A DNA stretch of 64,000 nt from DAOUBP01 sp964474695 (GTDB lineage Bacteria > Chloroflexota > Anaerolineae > CG2-30-64-16). Below are positions 32,968 through 42,158 of this stretch, piece by piece; position 1 is the stretch's first letter, and every line of letters starts with the position of its first letter. Location of the stretch: NCBI GenBank assembly GCA_964474695.1, contig CAYYTK010000018.1, positions 1-64,000 on the forward strand, given 5' to 3'. A model generated the notes under the pieces. The model was not told the origin of the DNA, searched no databases, and saw only the letters and a program-made list of their open reading frames with translations. The translations under genes were made by a program, and so were the position numbers.

Positions 32968-35694
32968 TCAGGCATAGGGCGTCGGGAATCGAGCGCGTTC
33001 GCGAAGCAGCAAAGCACCGGTGTGTGAGCCAGGGACATGCGCTACGGCTTCGGGTGGGCCCTCGGCGACGACCCGGCCGCCGGCCGCGCCTCCCTCAGGG
33101 CCCAGGTCGATGATCCAGTCAGACGCGGCGATCACGTCCAGGTTGTGTTCGATGACGATCACCGTGTTGCCTGCGTCGATCAGCCGCTGAAGCAGGCGCA
33201 GCAGGTTAGCGACGTCCGCAGGGTGCAGGCCGGTGGTGGGTTCGTCCAGTAGATAGAGGGTGCGGCCGGCCGCGCGGCGGCCCAGCTCCCGCGCCAACTT
33301 GACGCGTTGCGCCTCGCCGCCTGAGAATGTCGACGCGGGCTGCCCGAGCTGGAGATAGCCCAGGCCGGTCTCGGCCATCAACGCCAGCCGCGTCCTGGCC
33401 GCGGGCACCTCCGCGAACAGCGCCAGCGCCTCCTCGATGGTCAGGTCAAACACCTGGCTGATGTCATAGCCCCCGTACTTTACTGCCAGCACTTCGCGTT
33501 TGAAGCGCCGTCCGCGGCAGGCAGGGCAGCGCACCAAAACATCAGGCAGGAAGTGCATTTCCACTGCCAGCACCCCCGCGCCTTCGCAACGTTCGCAGCG
33601 GCCGCCGGCGACGTTGAACGAGAAGTGCTGTGCGGTCAGGCCGCGTTCGCGTGCGGCGGGCTGAGCCGCGAAACGCTCGCGAATTGGTGCGAGGGCATCG
33701 GTGTAGGTGGCCGCGTTCGAGCGCGTGCTTCGGCTGAGGGAGGTTTGGTCGATAGTGATGATCTTATCCACGAACTCCCAGCCGGTGATGCCAGCATGCG
33801 CGCCAGGCGCGGCGGCTGCGGCATAGAAACGCTGGCGGCCGGCCCGGTCGAGGATATCGAACAGCAGCGTGGATTTGCCCGAGCCGGAGACGCCGGTCAC
33901 TGCCACCAGCAGGCCCGCCGTCCCGCCGGCCGCGCGCAGGGGAAAGCGCACGGTTACATTTTGCAGGTTGTGCTCGGTCGCGCCGTGGATGGTCAGGCAT
34001 GGCCCGGTCTCACTATCAATGGGGCGTGGTGAGCAAACCTGTCTCGCCGCGCGCCCGTTCCGCAGGTAGAGGCCGGTCAGTGAGGCAGGCTGGGTCGCCA
34101 CCTGCCTCGGGGGGCCGACAGCTACGATCTGGCCCCCGTGCCGCCCCGCGCCAGGGCCGAAATCGACCACCCAATCGGCCGCTGCGATCAGATCCAGATC
34201 ATGCTCGATCACAAGCACCGTGTTGCCCAGGTCGCGCAGCGCGCTCAGCATGTTCACCAGGCGCGGGGTGTCGACTGGGTGCATTCCGATGGTTGGTTCG
34301 TCCAAGACGTACAGCACGCCGGTCAGCCCGGAGCCCAGCAGCGCGGCCAGCCGCAGGCGTTGCGCTTCGCCCGCAGAGAGGGAGGGGGTGGCCTGTTCAA
34401 GGGTCAGGTAGCCCAGCCCCACCTCCACCAGGCGCCGGACGCGTTCGGCCAGGTCGGTCACGATCGGCTCGGCAACCAACCACTCCTCATGGGGCAGCGC
34501 ATGTGCCAACCCTTCGATCCACTCTTTTAGCGCAAGAAGCGAGAGACGAGAGAGGGCTTCATCGTGGTGTAGTTCGGCGGATTGCGATCCGGCGGACTGC
34601 ACTACGGTTACTAATGCCCGCCCCGCGACCGCAACCGCGCGTGCCGCCGCCCGCAGCCGCGCTCCGCCGCAGTCCGGGCAGGTTTGCCGGATGAGGACGC
34701 GTTCGATTTTTTCCAGGTACTCGGCGTCGTTGGCATGTTCGGCGTGGCGGCGCAGCAGGGTGGTGACAACCCCCTCGAAACGCCCCTTGAACACGGTGGA
34801 AGGAGGCTCCACGCCGGGGAAGTGCCGGCGGAACGACTCGCTATGCACCCCATACAAAAGCAGATCGCGCTGGGCGGGGCTCAGCTCGCGGACGGGCGCG
34901 CCGGGGTCGAACTTGAAGCCGTAATGGCGGCCAGCTGCCGCCAGCGTGTCGACATAATATCGAATGAGATGGGCTGCATCCCAGCCTGCCACTGCGCCGC
35001 CCAAGATGCTTTTGTCTTCGTCCAGCAGGCGGCTCAGGTCGGGGGCGTAGACTATGCCCAGCCCGGTGCAGGTGGGGCAGGCGCCGGCCGGCTTGTTGAA
35101 CGAGAACATAGCCATGCTCATCGCAGGCAGTCGCGCGCCGCAGTGGGGGCAGGTGGTCCAGCCAGCCTCCTCGGCGGCCGAATCTTCTGCAGCCTCGTCG
35201 TATGGCTCGACGGATTGCGTTGCGGCATCGCCAGCCAGGGCGGCAGCTTCATCCTCGTCGTCCCAGACTGCAGCGTCGCCGCTCTCGTGGCTGGGCGGGA
35301 CATCGCGGCCGCAGCGTGGGCAGGGGCGGTGGCCAACCCGCGCATAAAGCACGCGCAAATAGGTGAACACCTCAGTGGCTGTGCCCACCGTCGAGCGTGG
35401 GGAGCGGTTTGTCAAGCCCTGGTCGATGCTGATCGAGGGGGACAGCCCGGTGATGCTGTCGAATGGCGGCTTGCTGGCATAGGTCACCATCCCCAGCGAC
35501 TCCATGTACTGGCGTTGCCCCTCCTTGTGGAGCGTATCGAACGCCAGGGTCGACTTGCCCGAGCCGGACACGCCGGTAAAAACCACCAGCCTGTTCTTGG
35601 GGATCGAGAGCGAGACATTCTTGAGGTTGTGCAGCCGCGCGCCGCGGATGGTGATGGTTGCAAGATAGTCGTCTGACGGAACGGTCGCAGGCAT
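32968..35694 (-). CDS. UvrA-like ABC ATPase (class II, UvrA2-type)
   Basis: The 908-residue protein has the tandem ABC architecture of excinuclease subunit A. Domain 1 shows Walker A GVSGSGKST and signature LSAGEAQRLRLA with VLDEPTIGMHP; domain 2 shows GVSGSGKSTLLFD, FSGGEAQRVKLA and LLDEPTTGLHP. The C-terminal zinc module has CERC and CPAC. In canonical UvrA the region between the two N-terminal Cys pairs is a UvrB-binding domain of more than 100 residues. Here it is replaced by a short acidic stretch (around VWDDEDEAAALAG), as in UvrA2 proteins linked to drug or DNA-damage tolerance. It probably cannot recruit UvrB. The ATG at 35694 has GAGG upstream. Confidence 0.9.
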   Translation of the reverse strand: MPATVPSDDYLATITIRGARLHNLKNVSLSIPKNRLVVFTGVSGSGKSTLAFDTLHKEGQRQYMESLGMVTYASKPPFDSITGLSPSISIDQGLTNRSPRSTVGTATEVFTYLRVLYARVGHRPCPRCGRDVPPSHESGDAAVWDDEDEAAALAGDAATQSVEPYDEAAEDSAAEEAGWTTCPHCGARLPAMSMAMFSFNKPAGACPTCTGLGIVYAPDLSRLLDEDKSILGGAVAGWDAAHLIRYYVDTLAAAGRHYGFKFDPGAPVRELSPAQRDLLLYGVHSESFRRHFPGVEPPSTVFKGRFEGVVTTLLRRHAEHANDAEYLEKIERVLIRQTCPDCGGARLRAAARAVAVAGRALVTVVQSAGSQSAELHHDEALSRLSLLALKEWIEGLAHALPHEEWLVAEPIVTDLAERVRRLVEVGLGYLTLEQATPSLSAGEAQRLRLAALLGSGLTGVLYVLDEPTIGMHPVDTPRLVNMLSALRDLGNTVLVIEHDLDLIAAADWVVDFGPGAGRHGGQIVAVGPPRQVATQPASLTGLYLRNGRAARQVCSPRPIDSETGPCLTIHGATEHNLQNVTVRFPLRAAGGTAGLLVAVTGVSGSGKSTLLFDILDRAGRQRFYAAAAAPGAHAGITGWEFVDKIITIDQTSLSRSTRSNAATYTDALAPIRERFAAQPAARERGLTAQHFSFNVAGGRCERCEGAGVLAVEMHFLPDVLVRCPACRGRRFKREVLAVKYGGYDISQVFDLTIEEALALFAEVPAARTRLALMAETGLGYLQLGQPASTFSGGEAQRVKLARELGRRAAGRTLYLLDEPTTGLHPADVANLLRLLQRLIDAGNTVIVIEHNLDVIAASDWIIDLGPEGGAAGGRVVAEGPPEAVAHVPGSHTGALLLRERARFPTPYA

Positions 35695-35729
35695 CGGCGC
35701 CTCATGGTGGGGTGGGTGACTTCGATACG

Positions 35730-35758
35730 ATTGTAGCACAGAGGGAGACGAGGGTCAA
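35730..35758 (-). promoter_or_regulatory. Sigma70-type promoter for the UvrA-like gene
   Basis: On the minus strand TTGACC (35753-35758) and TACAAT (35730-35735) are separated by 17 bases; the leader would be about 30 bases. Confidence 0.75.
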
Positions 35759-35851
35759 TGCCTCTTCGGTAAGATTTGACTGTGAGGCAATACGTGCCGC
35801 TTAACAGGTGCAGGTAGCTTTGATTGGAGCGCAGGCCAGACTACACCTCGC

Positions 35852-36613
35852 TCAGTGATCAAACACCATCACGTACTCACACTCCACCCGTGCAGCGTGA
35901 TTCGCGCCCATGCGTTGGCGCGGGGTAGCCACCTCGTGCGTGGCACGGTGGATCAGCCCCACTTCCTCTAAGGTCGCGCGGTGCCACGCGCTGACGGGTA
36001 TGCGCTTGCCCGCACGGATGTGGTCCGAGATGTTCAGCACGAACAAGCCGCCCGGCGCCAGCGTCCGCACCGCTTCGGCCCACGCTGTGCGGTGTAGCAC
36101 CCGGTACGCCTCACCCCACTGCAGCGCGCCGGAGTTGCCAGGTGACAGCGGTCGGCCGAGAACATGGCGATAGGTGTTGCGGATATAGCTATGCTCCGGT
36201 TGGTGATCTTCGAAGTTGTCCGCCATGCGGTTGCCGAAGGTCGGTGAAGTGCAGATCGCCGTGAAGAAGCCATCAGGATAGGGCAGGCAGCATGCGTCCC
36301 CCTGCGTCACTGTGGCCCCCGTGCTGCGCGCAACCTCAGCCCACTCCGGCTCCAGCTCGTTCAACCACAACCGGTCCGCCAGCACGATTGAGGCCAGGCG
36401 CTCACCGGTGCCGGCAAAGGGGTCCAGCACCCGCACGCGGTCCTTCAGTAGCTCGGCGAAGATGGGCAAGAGCTGTTGCGAGTAGCGCGCCGGGTGCGCA
36501 ACGGTGGTTAAATGGTGAAGGGCGGCAGACGCTGCCGGGCATGCATGGCCGTTGGTTGGCCCCAGGACCATACCGCCAGACGGCCGCGGCGGCTGGCTAA
36601 TGGTTGACAGCAT
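35852..36613 (-). CDS. Putative orphan DNA methyltransferase (N4/N6-amino type)
   Basis: The 253-residue protein has the motif I segment VLDPFAGTGERLASI (residues 62-76) and the motif IV segment CTSPTFGNRM (about residues 121-130). TSP-T/P-Y/F-GNR is characteristic of amino-methyltransferases acting on DNA (a TSPPY variant), although RNA methyltransferases with similar motifs exist. The N-terminal HPARYSQQLLPIFAELL matches motif X of such enzymes. No restriction endonuclease lies nearby, so if it is a DNA methylase it is an orphan. AGGAG lies upstream of the ATG, and a near-consensus promoter lies at 36656-36684. Confidence 0.7.
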   Translation of the reverse strand: MLSTISQPPRPSGGMVLGPTNGHACPAASAALHHLTTVAHPARYSQQLLPIFAELLKDRVRVLDPFAGTGERLASIVLADRLWLNELEPEWAEVARSTGATVTQGDACCLPYPDGFFTAICTSPTFGNRMADNFEDHQPEHSYIRNTYRHVLGRPLSPGNSGALQWGEAYRVLHRTAWAEAVRTLAPGGLFVLNISDHIRAGKRIPVSAWHRATLEEVGLIHRATHEVATPRQRMGANHAARVECEYVMVFDH

Positions 36614-36655
36614 GAGGGCTCCTGCTGAGCAGGCTTGCTGATAATGACAAATGAC

Positions 36656-36684
36656 ATAATAGCAGAACGATTGTTCCTTGTCAA
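36656..36684 (-). promoter_or_regulatory. Sigma70-type promoter for the methyltransferase
   Basis: Minus strand: consensus TTGACA (36679-36684), 17 bases, TATTAT (36656-36661). The leader is about 35 bases. Confidence 0.85.
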
Positions 36685-36743
36685 GACCTGATTTTTAAGC
36701 GCATCGGCCAGGAAACCGATGCGTTGATCGGGGTTGTGCGGTT

Positions 36744-36778
36744 CAAGATCCCAAGGGCTGGGTGACCTTGGGATCTTG
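36744..36778. terminator. Perfect hairpin downstream of the GEVED gene
   Basis: CAAGATCCCAAGG (36744-36756) pairs perfectly with CCTTGGGATCTTG (36766-36778), with a nine-base loop. It is 16 bases past the GEVED stop on the minus strand. The T-run (ACTTTT) is on the plus-strand side, so terminator function for the minus gene is plausible but not certain. A second hairpin (36700-36707 with 36716-36723) lies further on. Confidence 0.6.
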
Positions 36779-36793
36779 ACTTTTCATCTGCAC

Positions 36794-39700
36794 TTACGGG
36801 CTGCCTGGCGTTAGGGCGAAGTCAAACTCCGCCACCTCGTTCGATCGGCGGGAGTAGACCTCGTTGCCGTAGATATCCCGCAGCACCGTATCCACCGTGT
36901 AATAGTAGTTCACGGTCGGGTCGCCGACCTTGCCTGCGTCGTCCCAGACCACCGGGCCGGGCGGAAAGGGAGCCCAGACTGAGGCGACCTGTGACAGTGC
37001 CGCGTAGGGTGCGCTTGCGCGGTAGATGCGGTAGCCGTCTGCGGTGATGGTGTTGCCGTAGATGTCCAGCGCGACCTGCGGCCATGAGAGCCGGACGCCG
37101 GTGGTGTTGGTGATGGCGATGGACAGTACAGGCCGGCGCGGGGGCGCCATGATCTGCCAGCGGTAGTCCTCAACCTCGCCGTCAGGCGCGGGGCCGTTGT
37201 ACCCCAGCCCGGTCAGGGTGCTGCAGCGGAAACGCGCATACGTGAGCCCGACTGTCGGGGTGTAGGCCGACGTCAGGGTGAAGGTCAGCGTGTTGGCGCC
37301 CACGATCAGTGGCGCGTCCGTGAAGATCTGTTCCCGCGCGTCGGACCAGTCGCCGTCGATGTTGGCGTCCAGCCAGCCGTTCAGATAGCAGCCGGGCGGC
37401 GGACCGGCCACGCGCACCGTCACCGTGACGGCCCGGCCGGGCACGAGCGCGGAGGCCAGGATTACACCGTCCTCGTCGTCGCCGTCGGCGTCGATGTCGT
37501 CGCCGTCGGCTTGCAGGGTGGGCTGGCCGTCAAGGTCCGTATCGACCGCCGCACCCATGCGCGGCCCGCCGGCCTCCAGCGCATGGGACGCACCGTTATT
37601 GGCCAGCAGCGTGGGATAGCGTGGGGCCGTCAACGAGTCGGGAGCGTCCCCCAGGTCGGCCGGCTTTGAGCTGATGACAAAAGCCATGTCGCTGGTGCTC
37701 GAGCTCCACGAGCCAGGGCCGAGATCGCTGTCGGTGCGAGAGGCAGCGGGATAGAGGCCCTGATACGGTGCACCCCGGCTCGACTCCTGCCAGCGCCAGA
37801 TGGCGGGCGCCATCGGGTCCACGGATCGCGCCGCGATATCGAACCAATACGTGCCGCCGGGCACCTGGATGACCGGCATCGGCAGCACAAAGCGGTAGTG
37901 GTAAAGCGTGCTCCCCTCCGGGTTGGCAACGCCGATCGAGGTCTCGCTGACGGCCGCGAACGGAACGTCAGCCTGCCATGCCACCGGCCCTGGGAACGGC
38001 AGCCCGGTCGGGTCCGCGCTGTGAATGCTGAGATGGAAGTGGTCGATGCCGGAGCCGCGCTTCTCGACGCCATAGGCATCCAGCTCGTAGTTGCCCCACC
38101 ATTCCAGGTCGGTGATCAGCCCGCCGCGGCACTGCCAGTCGTCGGCGCGGGTGATCCACGATACGATGCCGGTAGTTCCGTCATCGTGCGTGTGCAGGCC
38201 GGACAGGATCGGATCGTACGGTTGCGACCATTTGTACTCGCTTGGGTCATGGATCTTGACCCGGTAGTCCTCCACCTCACCATCAACCGCCGGGCCGAAC
38301 GGCGAAAGGCCGCCAAGGTTGCTCAGCCGGAAGCGGGCGAAGGTTTGGCCCACGACGGCGCCGGCCGGCACCGTGAAGTTCAGGTCGTTGGCGCCCGCGT
38401 TCACCGTCACGCTGGGCCCGCCCCACAGATGCTCACCCGGGTGCTCCCATGTCCCGTTGCCGTTGAAGTCAAACCAGGCATCCAGCAGGCCCGGCGCCGA
38501 TGCGATCACCGTGATGCGCGCCAATTGGCCGGGCAGCAGCGGCGTCGTGAACGCCACGCCGTCCTCGTCATCCCCGTTGGCGTCGTTGTCGTCACCCAGT
38601 GCACCGGGATCGGGCTGGCCGTCCTGCTCAGGATCCACGGTCGCGCCCAGCCACAGCCCCGACGACAGGGTGTGGACCGCACCGTTGGACGCGCTCAGCG
38701 TGGGATAGCCGGGATCGGGCGCATCTCCCCAGTCTTTCTGGGTGATGTGCACCTCGGCGTGCGCCTGAACTTCAGGTAGCTCGCTGCCCGAGGCATCCAC
38801 CGCTCCGGACACCACCGCAATGTTGGTGGTGGGATCGCACGTGATCGTTTTGGTGATGGGCGAGACCGCCACCGCGTACTCCACCTCGGCCACCAGCGAG
38901 TAATCCGGGTGCGGCACGCACCCCTGGTTGATGGCGCCGCTGGGATCGTTCTGGCCGTCGAAGTTGCTGATCTGCGGACAGCCGATCATCGAGTCGGGGT
39001 CCACGTAGCCGACCGGACCCCAGATGCCGCCGGGGCTGCTGGTGTCCTGCACCTGGTAGACGTCCTGCGAGAGGTATTTGACGTCGTTATGCACCTCGCC
39101 CGTCGGGACGCCGGGATGCAGCCACAGATGCGGCGCGGGCAGCACCCGGCCATACCACGGCGCACCCAGTTCGGCGCGGTCATAGTACGGGTCGCTGAAC
39201 GCGATCCTCTGATCCTGCAAATCTACCCCGGCCACCGTCACGAAGTGGCCGCCGGTGCGCTCCCAATACACGTCCGCGCCGGGGAGGACGTCCTCGTAGA
39301 AGCCGAGCAGAAGGATCACATCCTCAGAGCGGCGCACCTCGTCGGCCACCCACTCGAACGTCGGCTTGGCCACCGGCGGCACGGTCACCGAGTATTGAGC
39401 GCCCACCCCCACGTTGGCCAGGTGCGCCTGGATGCCGGCCGCCAGGTTGTTCACGTTGGTGCCACCCCCGGGCATGGTGCCCATCCAGCCCGCCAGGGTG
39501 TTGACGAAGTTCTGCACGTTGGCCGGGCTGTGGTCGTCATAGAGCGCGGCCGCGGGCGCGGTCACGATCGGGTAGCCGTCGTTGATCGCGGGGGGTGAGA
39601 GCGGATTCGGCTCAAACTTACTGTCGAACCACCACAGCGAGTTCGCAGCGGCCACTGGACCGCAGTAATACCACGCCGCGCCGGAGCCGGCGGGGTTATC

Positions 39701-41923
39701 CCACTGATCCTGCTTCTGGTCGATGTCGGGCATCCCCTTAGGCGCGTAGTCGAGCCAGCCCCCCTCCTTCCAGTACATAGCCGTGGTCCGGTTGGCGTGA
39801 AAGCTAACCATCACCGTGAGGGAGCCCCCCGCGGCCAGCGGGCCTACGTTCGTCCAGTGCAGGACCCCCAGCGCCGGATCGGTGCCGGGGCCGTTCGGCG
39901 CCGGGACGGCAACCGGGTTCTCCAGGCAGGCGGGCGAGTAGTAGTCCCACAGCGGCAGGGTGGTCACCGCGAGCGTGCCGGCGTTGTGGATCACGATCTT
40001 GAAGGTGACCGTGTCGCTGATCGTCGCGACGCCGCCGATCGGCGCGGTGACGGTCTTTGTGATGGTCAGCACAGGATTAATCATTACCTGATAGTCTTCG
40101 ACCTCGCCGGCGCCGCCAGCCCCGGCCGGCCCCAGGCCGCCCTGCTGGCTCAGCCGGAAGCGGGCGAAGGTGGGCCCGGCGGCCGCATTGAGCGGCACGA
40201 TGACGGCAAAGTTGTTGGGTCCCGCGGCCAGCGCTGCACTGACGCCGCCGAACAGGTGCTCAACCGGGTGCTCCCAGGTCCCGTTGCCGTTGAAGTCTAT
40301 CCACGCATCCAGCGCGCCGGCGGCTGACGCGGTCACCGTGAAATTCACGGGCTGGCCCTGCAGCAGCGGGGTAGTGAAGGTCACGCCGTCCTCATCGTCG
40401 CCGTTCGCATCGTTATCATCCCCCAGCGCGTTGGGGTCCGGCTGGCCGTCGGCCTCTGCGTCGATGGCGACGCCCAGCATGAAGCCCGCCTGGACGAGGT
40501 GGTTCGCGCCGCCACTGGCGTTGAGCGTGGGATAGGTCGGGTCAGGCGCATCGCCCCAATCATTCTGAGGCTCCGCCGTGCTGATCTGCAGCTTGTAGTC
40601 CTCCACCTCGCCGATGCCGCCGGACCCGGCCGGCCCCAGGCCACCCTGTTGGCTCAGGCGGAAGCGGGCAAAGGTGGGCCCGGTCAGCGCGGTGCCAGGT
40701 ACGGAGAAAAGAAGGCCCACGTTGTTGCCGGGAGCCAACGGCTGGTTGATGAAGATCTGTTCCTGCGGGCCGTTCCACACGCCGTTGCCGTCGAAGTCGA
40801 TCCAGGCATTGAGGAGGCCGCCCAGGCCGGTTGCGTCGGTGAGGAAGACGTCCACGGTCGCAGGCTGGCCGGGCACCAGCGCCGAGGTGAAAGTCACGCC
40901 GTCCTCGTCGTCAACGCCGTTGTTGTCGTCCCCCAGCGCGGCCGGGTTGGGCTGGCCGTCAGCCTCGGCGTCGATCCGGTTGCCCAGCAGAAAGCCGGCG
41001 CTGATGAAGTGGTTGGCGCCGATGCTGGCGGCGAGGGTGGGATAGGTTGGGTCCGGCGCATCACCCCAGTCGAGCTGTTCGCCGTACATTGGATCCACCA
41101 GCAGCAGGTAGTCCTCGCTCTCGCCGTCCTCGAATGACCCGGAGCCGCTCCAGGGGAATGCCACCGGCTGCTCGGTGATGGAGAAGCGCGCCCAGACGTG
41201 ACCCGATTTGAGACCAGCGAGGAAGCCGGGCGGCCCCAGCGCCGACAGCGGCCCGCTGAAGCCATTGGGCACCACGAAGTTGACCAGCACGTGCTCGGAT
41301 ATCGGACCGGCGCCCGGACAGGAGATTGTGTCGCCCCACTGGCCGTTCTGGTTCCAGTCCACCAGTACATTCATGAGGCCGGGCGTGCTGCTCGGCATGA
41401 AGTTGGTGACCAGGATATCCACATCGCTGCCCCAAGCGACGGTCTGGCAGGCGTTCGCCAGCGCTGTGCCCTGCGAGTTGGGGCAGGTTACCACGTTCCA
41501 GGACGAGTCGATGGTGAATGGCTGAGGGGTGATCAAGCCAGCATCGAAGTCCGCAAAGCATTCGTCCTGGTCATAGAGCGGAAAGCAGCCCGGGCATTGG
41601 CCCGCGTTGCCTTCTCCTTCAAAATCGTAGGACGGGCCGAGAACTGCACCCCAGTTGCCGTGCTGGATGTCGCCCGCTGGCCCCAGCGACTCGCAGGTGG
41701 GGAAGTTGCCGAAGATGCCCAACGCCGGGTAGGCCAGCCCGCCTTCCGGGGCATCGCCCCGTTCGCGGGCGGCAAGATCAGGGATGCCCGCCGCACGAGC
41801 ACGGCCGGCATCGGGCTCGGGTTCGGATGGAACGGATCGGAGCGGTGCGCTGGCGGCGGATCCACCGAGGGTGATGGCCAGCGCCAGGGCCAGCAACGCG
41901 ATGAGGATGCTTTTGCGTAGCAT
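36794..41923 (-). CDS. Giant secreted GEVED-repeat protein with internal papain/C39-like domain
   Basis: The 1709-residue protein has a signal peptide (MLRKSILIALLALALAITL, cleavage near SAASAP). A partial GEVED module (GESEDYLLLV) is followed by four full ones, each opening WGDAPD or LGDAPD, with Asp-rich DDNDANGDDEDGV (likely Ca binding) and closing GEVEDY. Between modules 2 and 3 lie a DUF11-like segment (VLTITKTV) and a domain with AWYYCGPVAAANSLWW (Cys754), GGHFVTVAGVD (His893) and FSDPYYD (Asp911), the Cys-His-Asp order of papain/C39-like peptidases. Residues between modules 3 and 4 look like a carbohydrate or jelly-roll domain, and the C-terminus is fibronectin III-like. The ATG at 41923 has GGAGG upstream. 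It is probably an adhesive or matrix-processing surface protein. Confidence 0.88.
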   Translation of the reverse strand: MLRKSILIALLALALAITLGGSAASAPLRSVPSEPEPDAGRARAAGIPDLAARERGDAPEGGLAYPALGIFGNFPTCESLGPAGDIQHGNWGAVLGPSYDFEGEGNAGQCPGCFPLYDQDECFADFDAGLITPQPFTIDSSWNVVTCPNSQGTALANACQTVAWGSDVDILVTNFMPSSTPGLMNVLVDWNQNGQWGDTISCPGAGPISEHVLVNFVVPNGFSGPLSALGPPGFLAGLKSGHVWARFSITEQPVAFPWSGSGSFEDGESEDYLLLVDPMYGEQLDWGDAPDPTYPTLAASIGANHFISAGFLLGNRIDAEADGQPNPAALGDDNNGVDDEDGVTFTSALVPGQPATVDVFLTDATGLGGLLNAWIDFDGNGVWNGPQEQIFINQPLAPGNNVGLLFSVPGTALTGPTFARFRLSQQGGLGPAGSGGIGEVEDYKLQISTAEPQNDWGDAPDPTYPTLNASGGANHLVQAGFMLGVAIDAEADGQPDPNALGDDNDANGDDEDGVTFTTPLLQGQPVNFTVTASAAGALDAWIDFNGNGTWEHPVEHLFGGVSAALAAGPNNFAVIVPLNAAAGPTFARFRLSQQGGLGPAGAGGAGEVEDYQVMINPVLTITKTVTAPIGGVATISDTVTFKIVIHNAGTLAVTTLPLWDYYSPACLENPVAVPAPNGPGTDPALGVLHWTNVGPLAAGGSLTVMVSFHANRTTAMYWKEGGWLDYAPKGMPDIDQKQDQWDNPAGSGAAWYYCGPVAAANSLWWFDSKFEPNPLSPPAINDGYPIVTAPAAALYDDHSPANVQNFVNTLAGWMGTMPGGGTNVNNLAAGIQAHLANVGVGAQYSVTVPPVAKPTFEWVADEVRRSEDVILLLGFYEDVLPGADVYWERTGGHFVTVAGVDLQDQRIAFSDPYYDRAELGAPWYGRVLPAPHLWLHPGVPTGEVHNDVKYLSQDVYQVQDTSSPGGIWGPVGYVDPDSMIGCPQISNFDGQNDPSGAINQGCVPHPDYSLVAEVEYAVAVSPITKTITCDPTTNIAVVSGAVDASGSELPEVQAHAEVHITQKDWGDAPDPGYPTLSASNGAVHTLSSGLWLGATVDPEQDGQPDPGALGDDNDANGDDEDGVAFTTPLLPGQLARITVIASAPGLLDAWFDFNGNGTWEHPGEHLWGGPSVTVNAGANDLNFTVPAGAVVGQTFARFRLSNLGGLSPFGPAVDGEVEDYRVKIHDPSEYKWSQPYDPILSGLHTHDDGTTGIVSWITRADDWQCRGGLITDLEWWGNYELDAYGVEKRGSGIDHFHLSIHSADPTGLPFPGPVAWQADVPFAAVSETSIGVANPEGSTLYHYRFVLPMPVIQVPGGTYWFDIAARSVDPMAPAIWRWQESSRGAPYQGLYPAASRTDSDLGPGSWSSSTSDMAFVISSKPADLGDAPDSLTAPRYPTLLANNGASHALEAGGPRMGAAVDTDLDGQPTLQADGDDIDADGDDEDGVILASALVPGRAVTVTVRVAGPPPGCYLNGWLDANIDGDWSDAREQIFTDAPLIVGANTLTFTLTSAYTPTVGLTYARFRCSTLTGLGYNGPAPDGEVEDYRWQIMAPPRRPVLSIAITNTTGVRLSWPQVALDIYGNTITADGYRIYRASAPYAALSQVASVWAPFPPGPVVWDDAGKVGDPTVNYYYTVDTVLRDIYGNEVYSRRSNEVAEFDFALTPGSP

Positions 41924-42007
41924 GGTGCGCCTCCACGAGAAAAACAAACCTGGCCGCGGGGAGGTGCAGTGGTGGCAGTATTGCGCGGCCGCTGGTGCGA
42001 TACTCAG

Positions 42008-42036
42008 ATTATCGCGCCAATTGAAGTAAGTGTCAA
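42008..42036 (-). promoter_or_regulatory. Sigma70-type promoter of the GEVED gene
   Basis: Minus strand: TTGACA (42031-42036), 17 bases, GATAAT (42008-42013). The leader would be about 78 bases. Confidence 0.85.
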
Positions 42037-42107
42037 TAGGATCAAAACAAATTGCACAATTACCTGGATCGTTGATGGATACTCGCGGCGCAGAAACAGC
42101 AGCGCGC

Positions 42108-42137
42108 TTATCAAAAAAGGGGGCACTATGCTAAAAT
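42108..42137 (+). promoter_or_regulatory. Probable promoter of the YihY-family gene
   Basis: TTATCA (42108-42113) and TGC-TAAAAT (-10 at 42132-42137) at 18-base spacing. The start near 42144 is only 15 bases from the ATG, and no ribosome-binding site is visible. Confidence 0.5.
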
Positions 42138-42158
42138 CGCCACCAATATAACACCTGC

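Noticed and set aside
37898..38779. Long plus-strand frames opposite the GEVED gene
   Set aside because: GEVED repeats in DNA produce open antisense frames; no independent protein signal is seen.
36794..41923. CRISPR-like or tandem DNA repeat in the GEVED region
   Set aside because: The repetition is of protein modules over several hundred residues, with diverged DNA.
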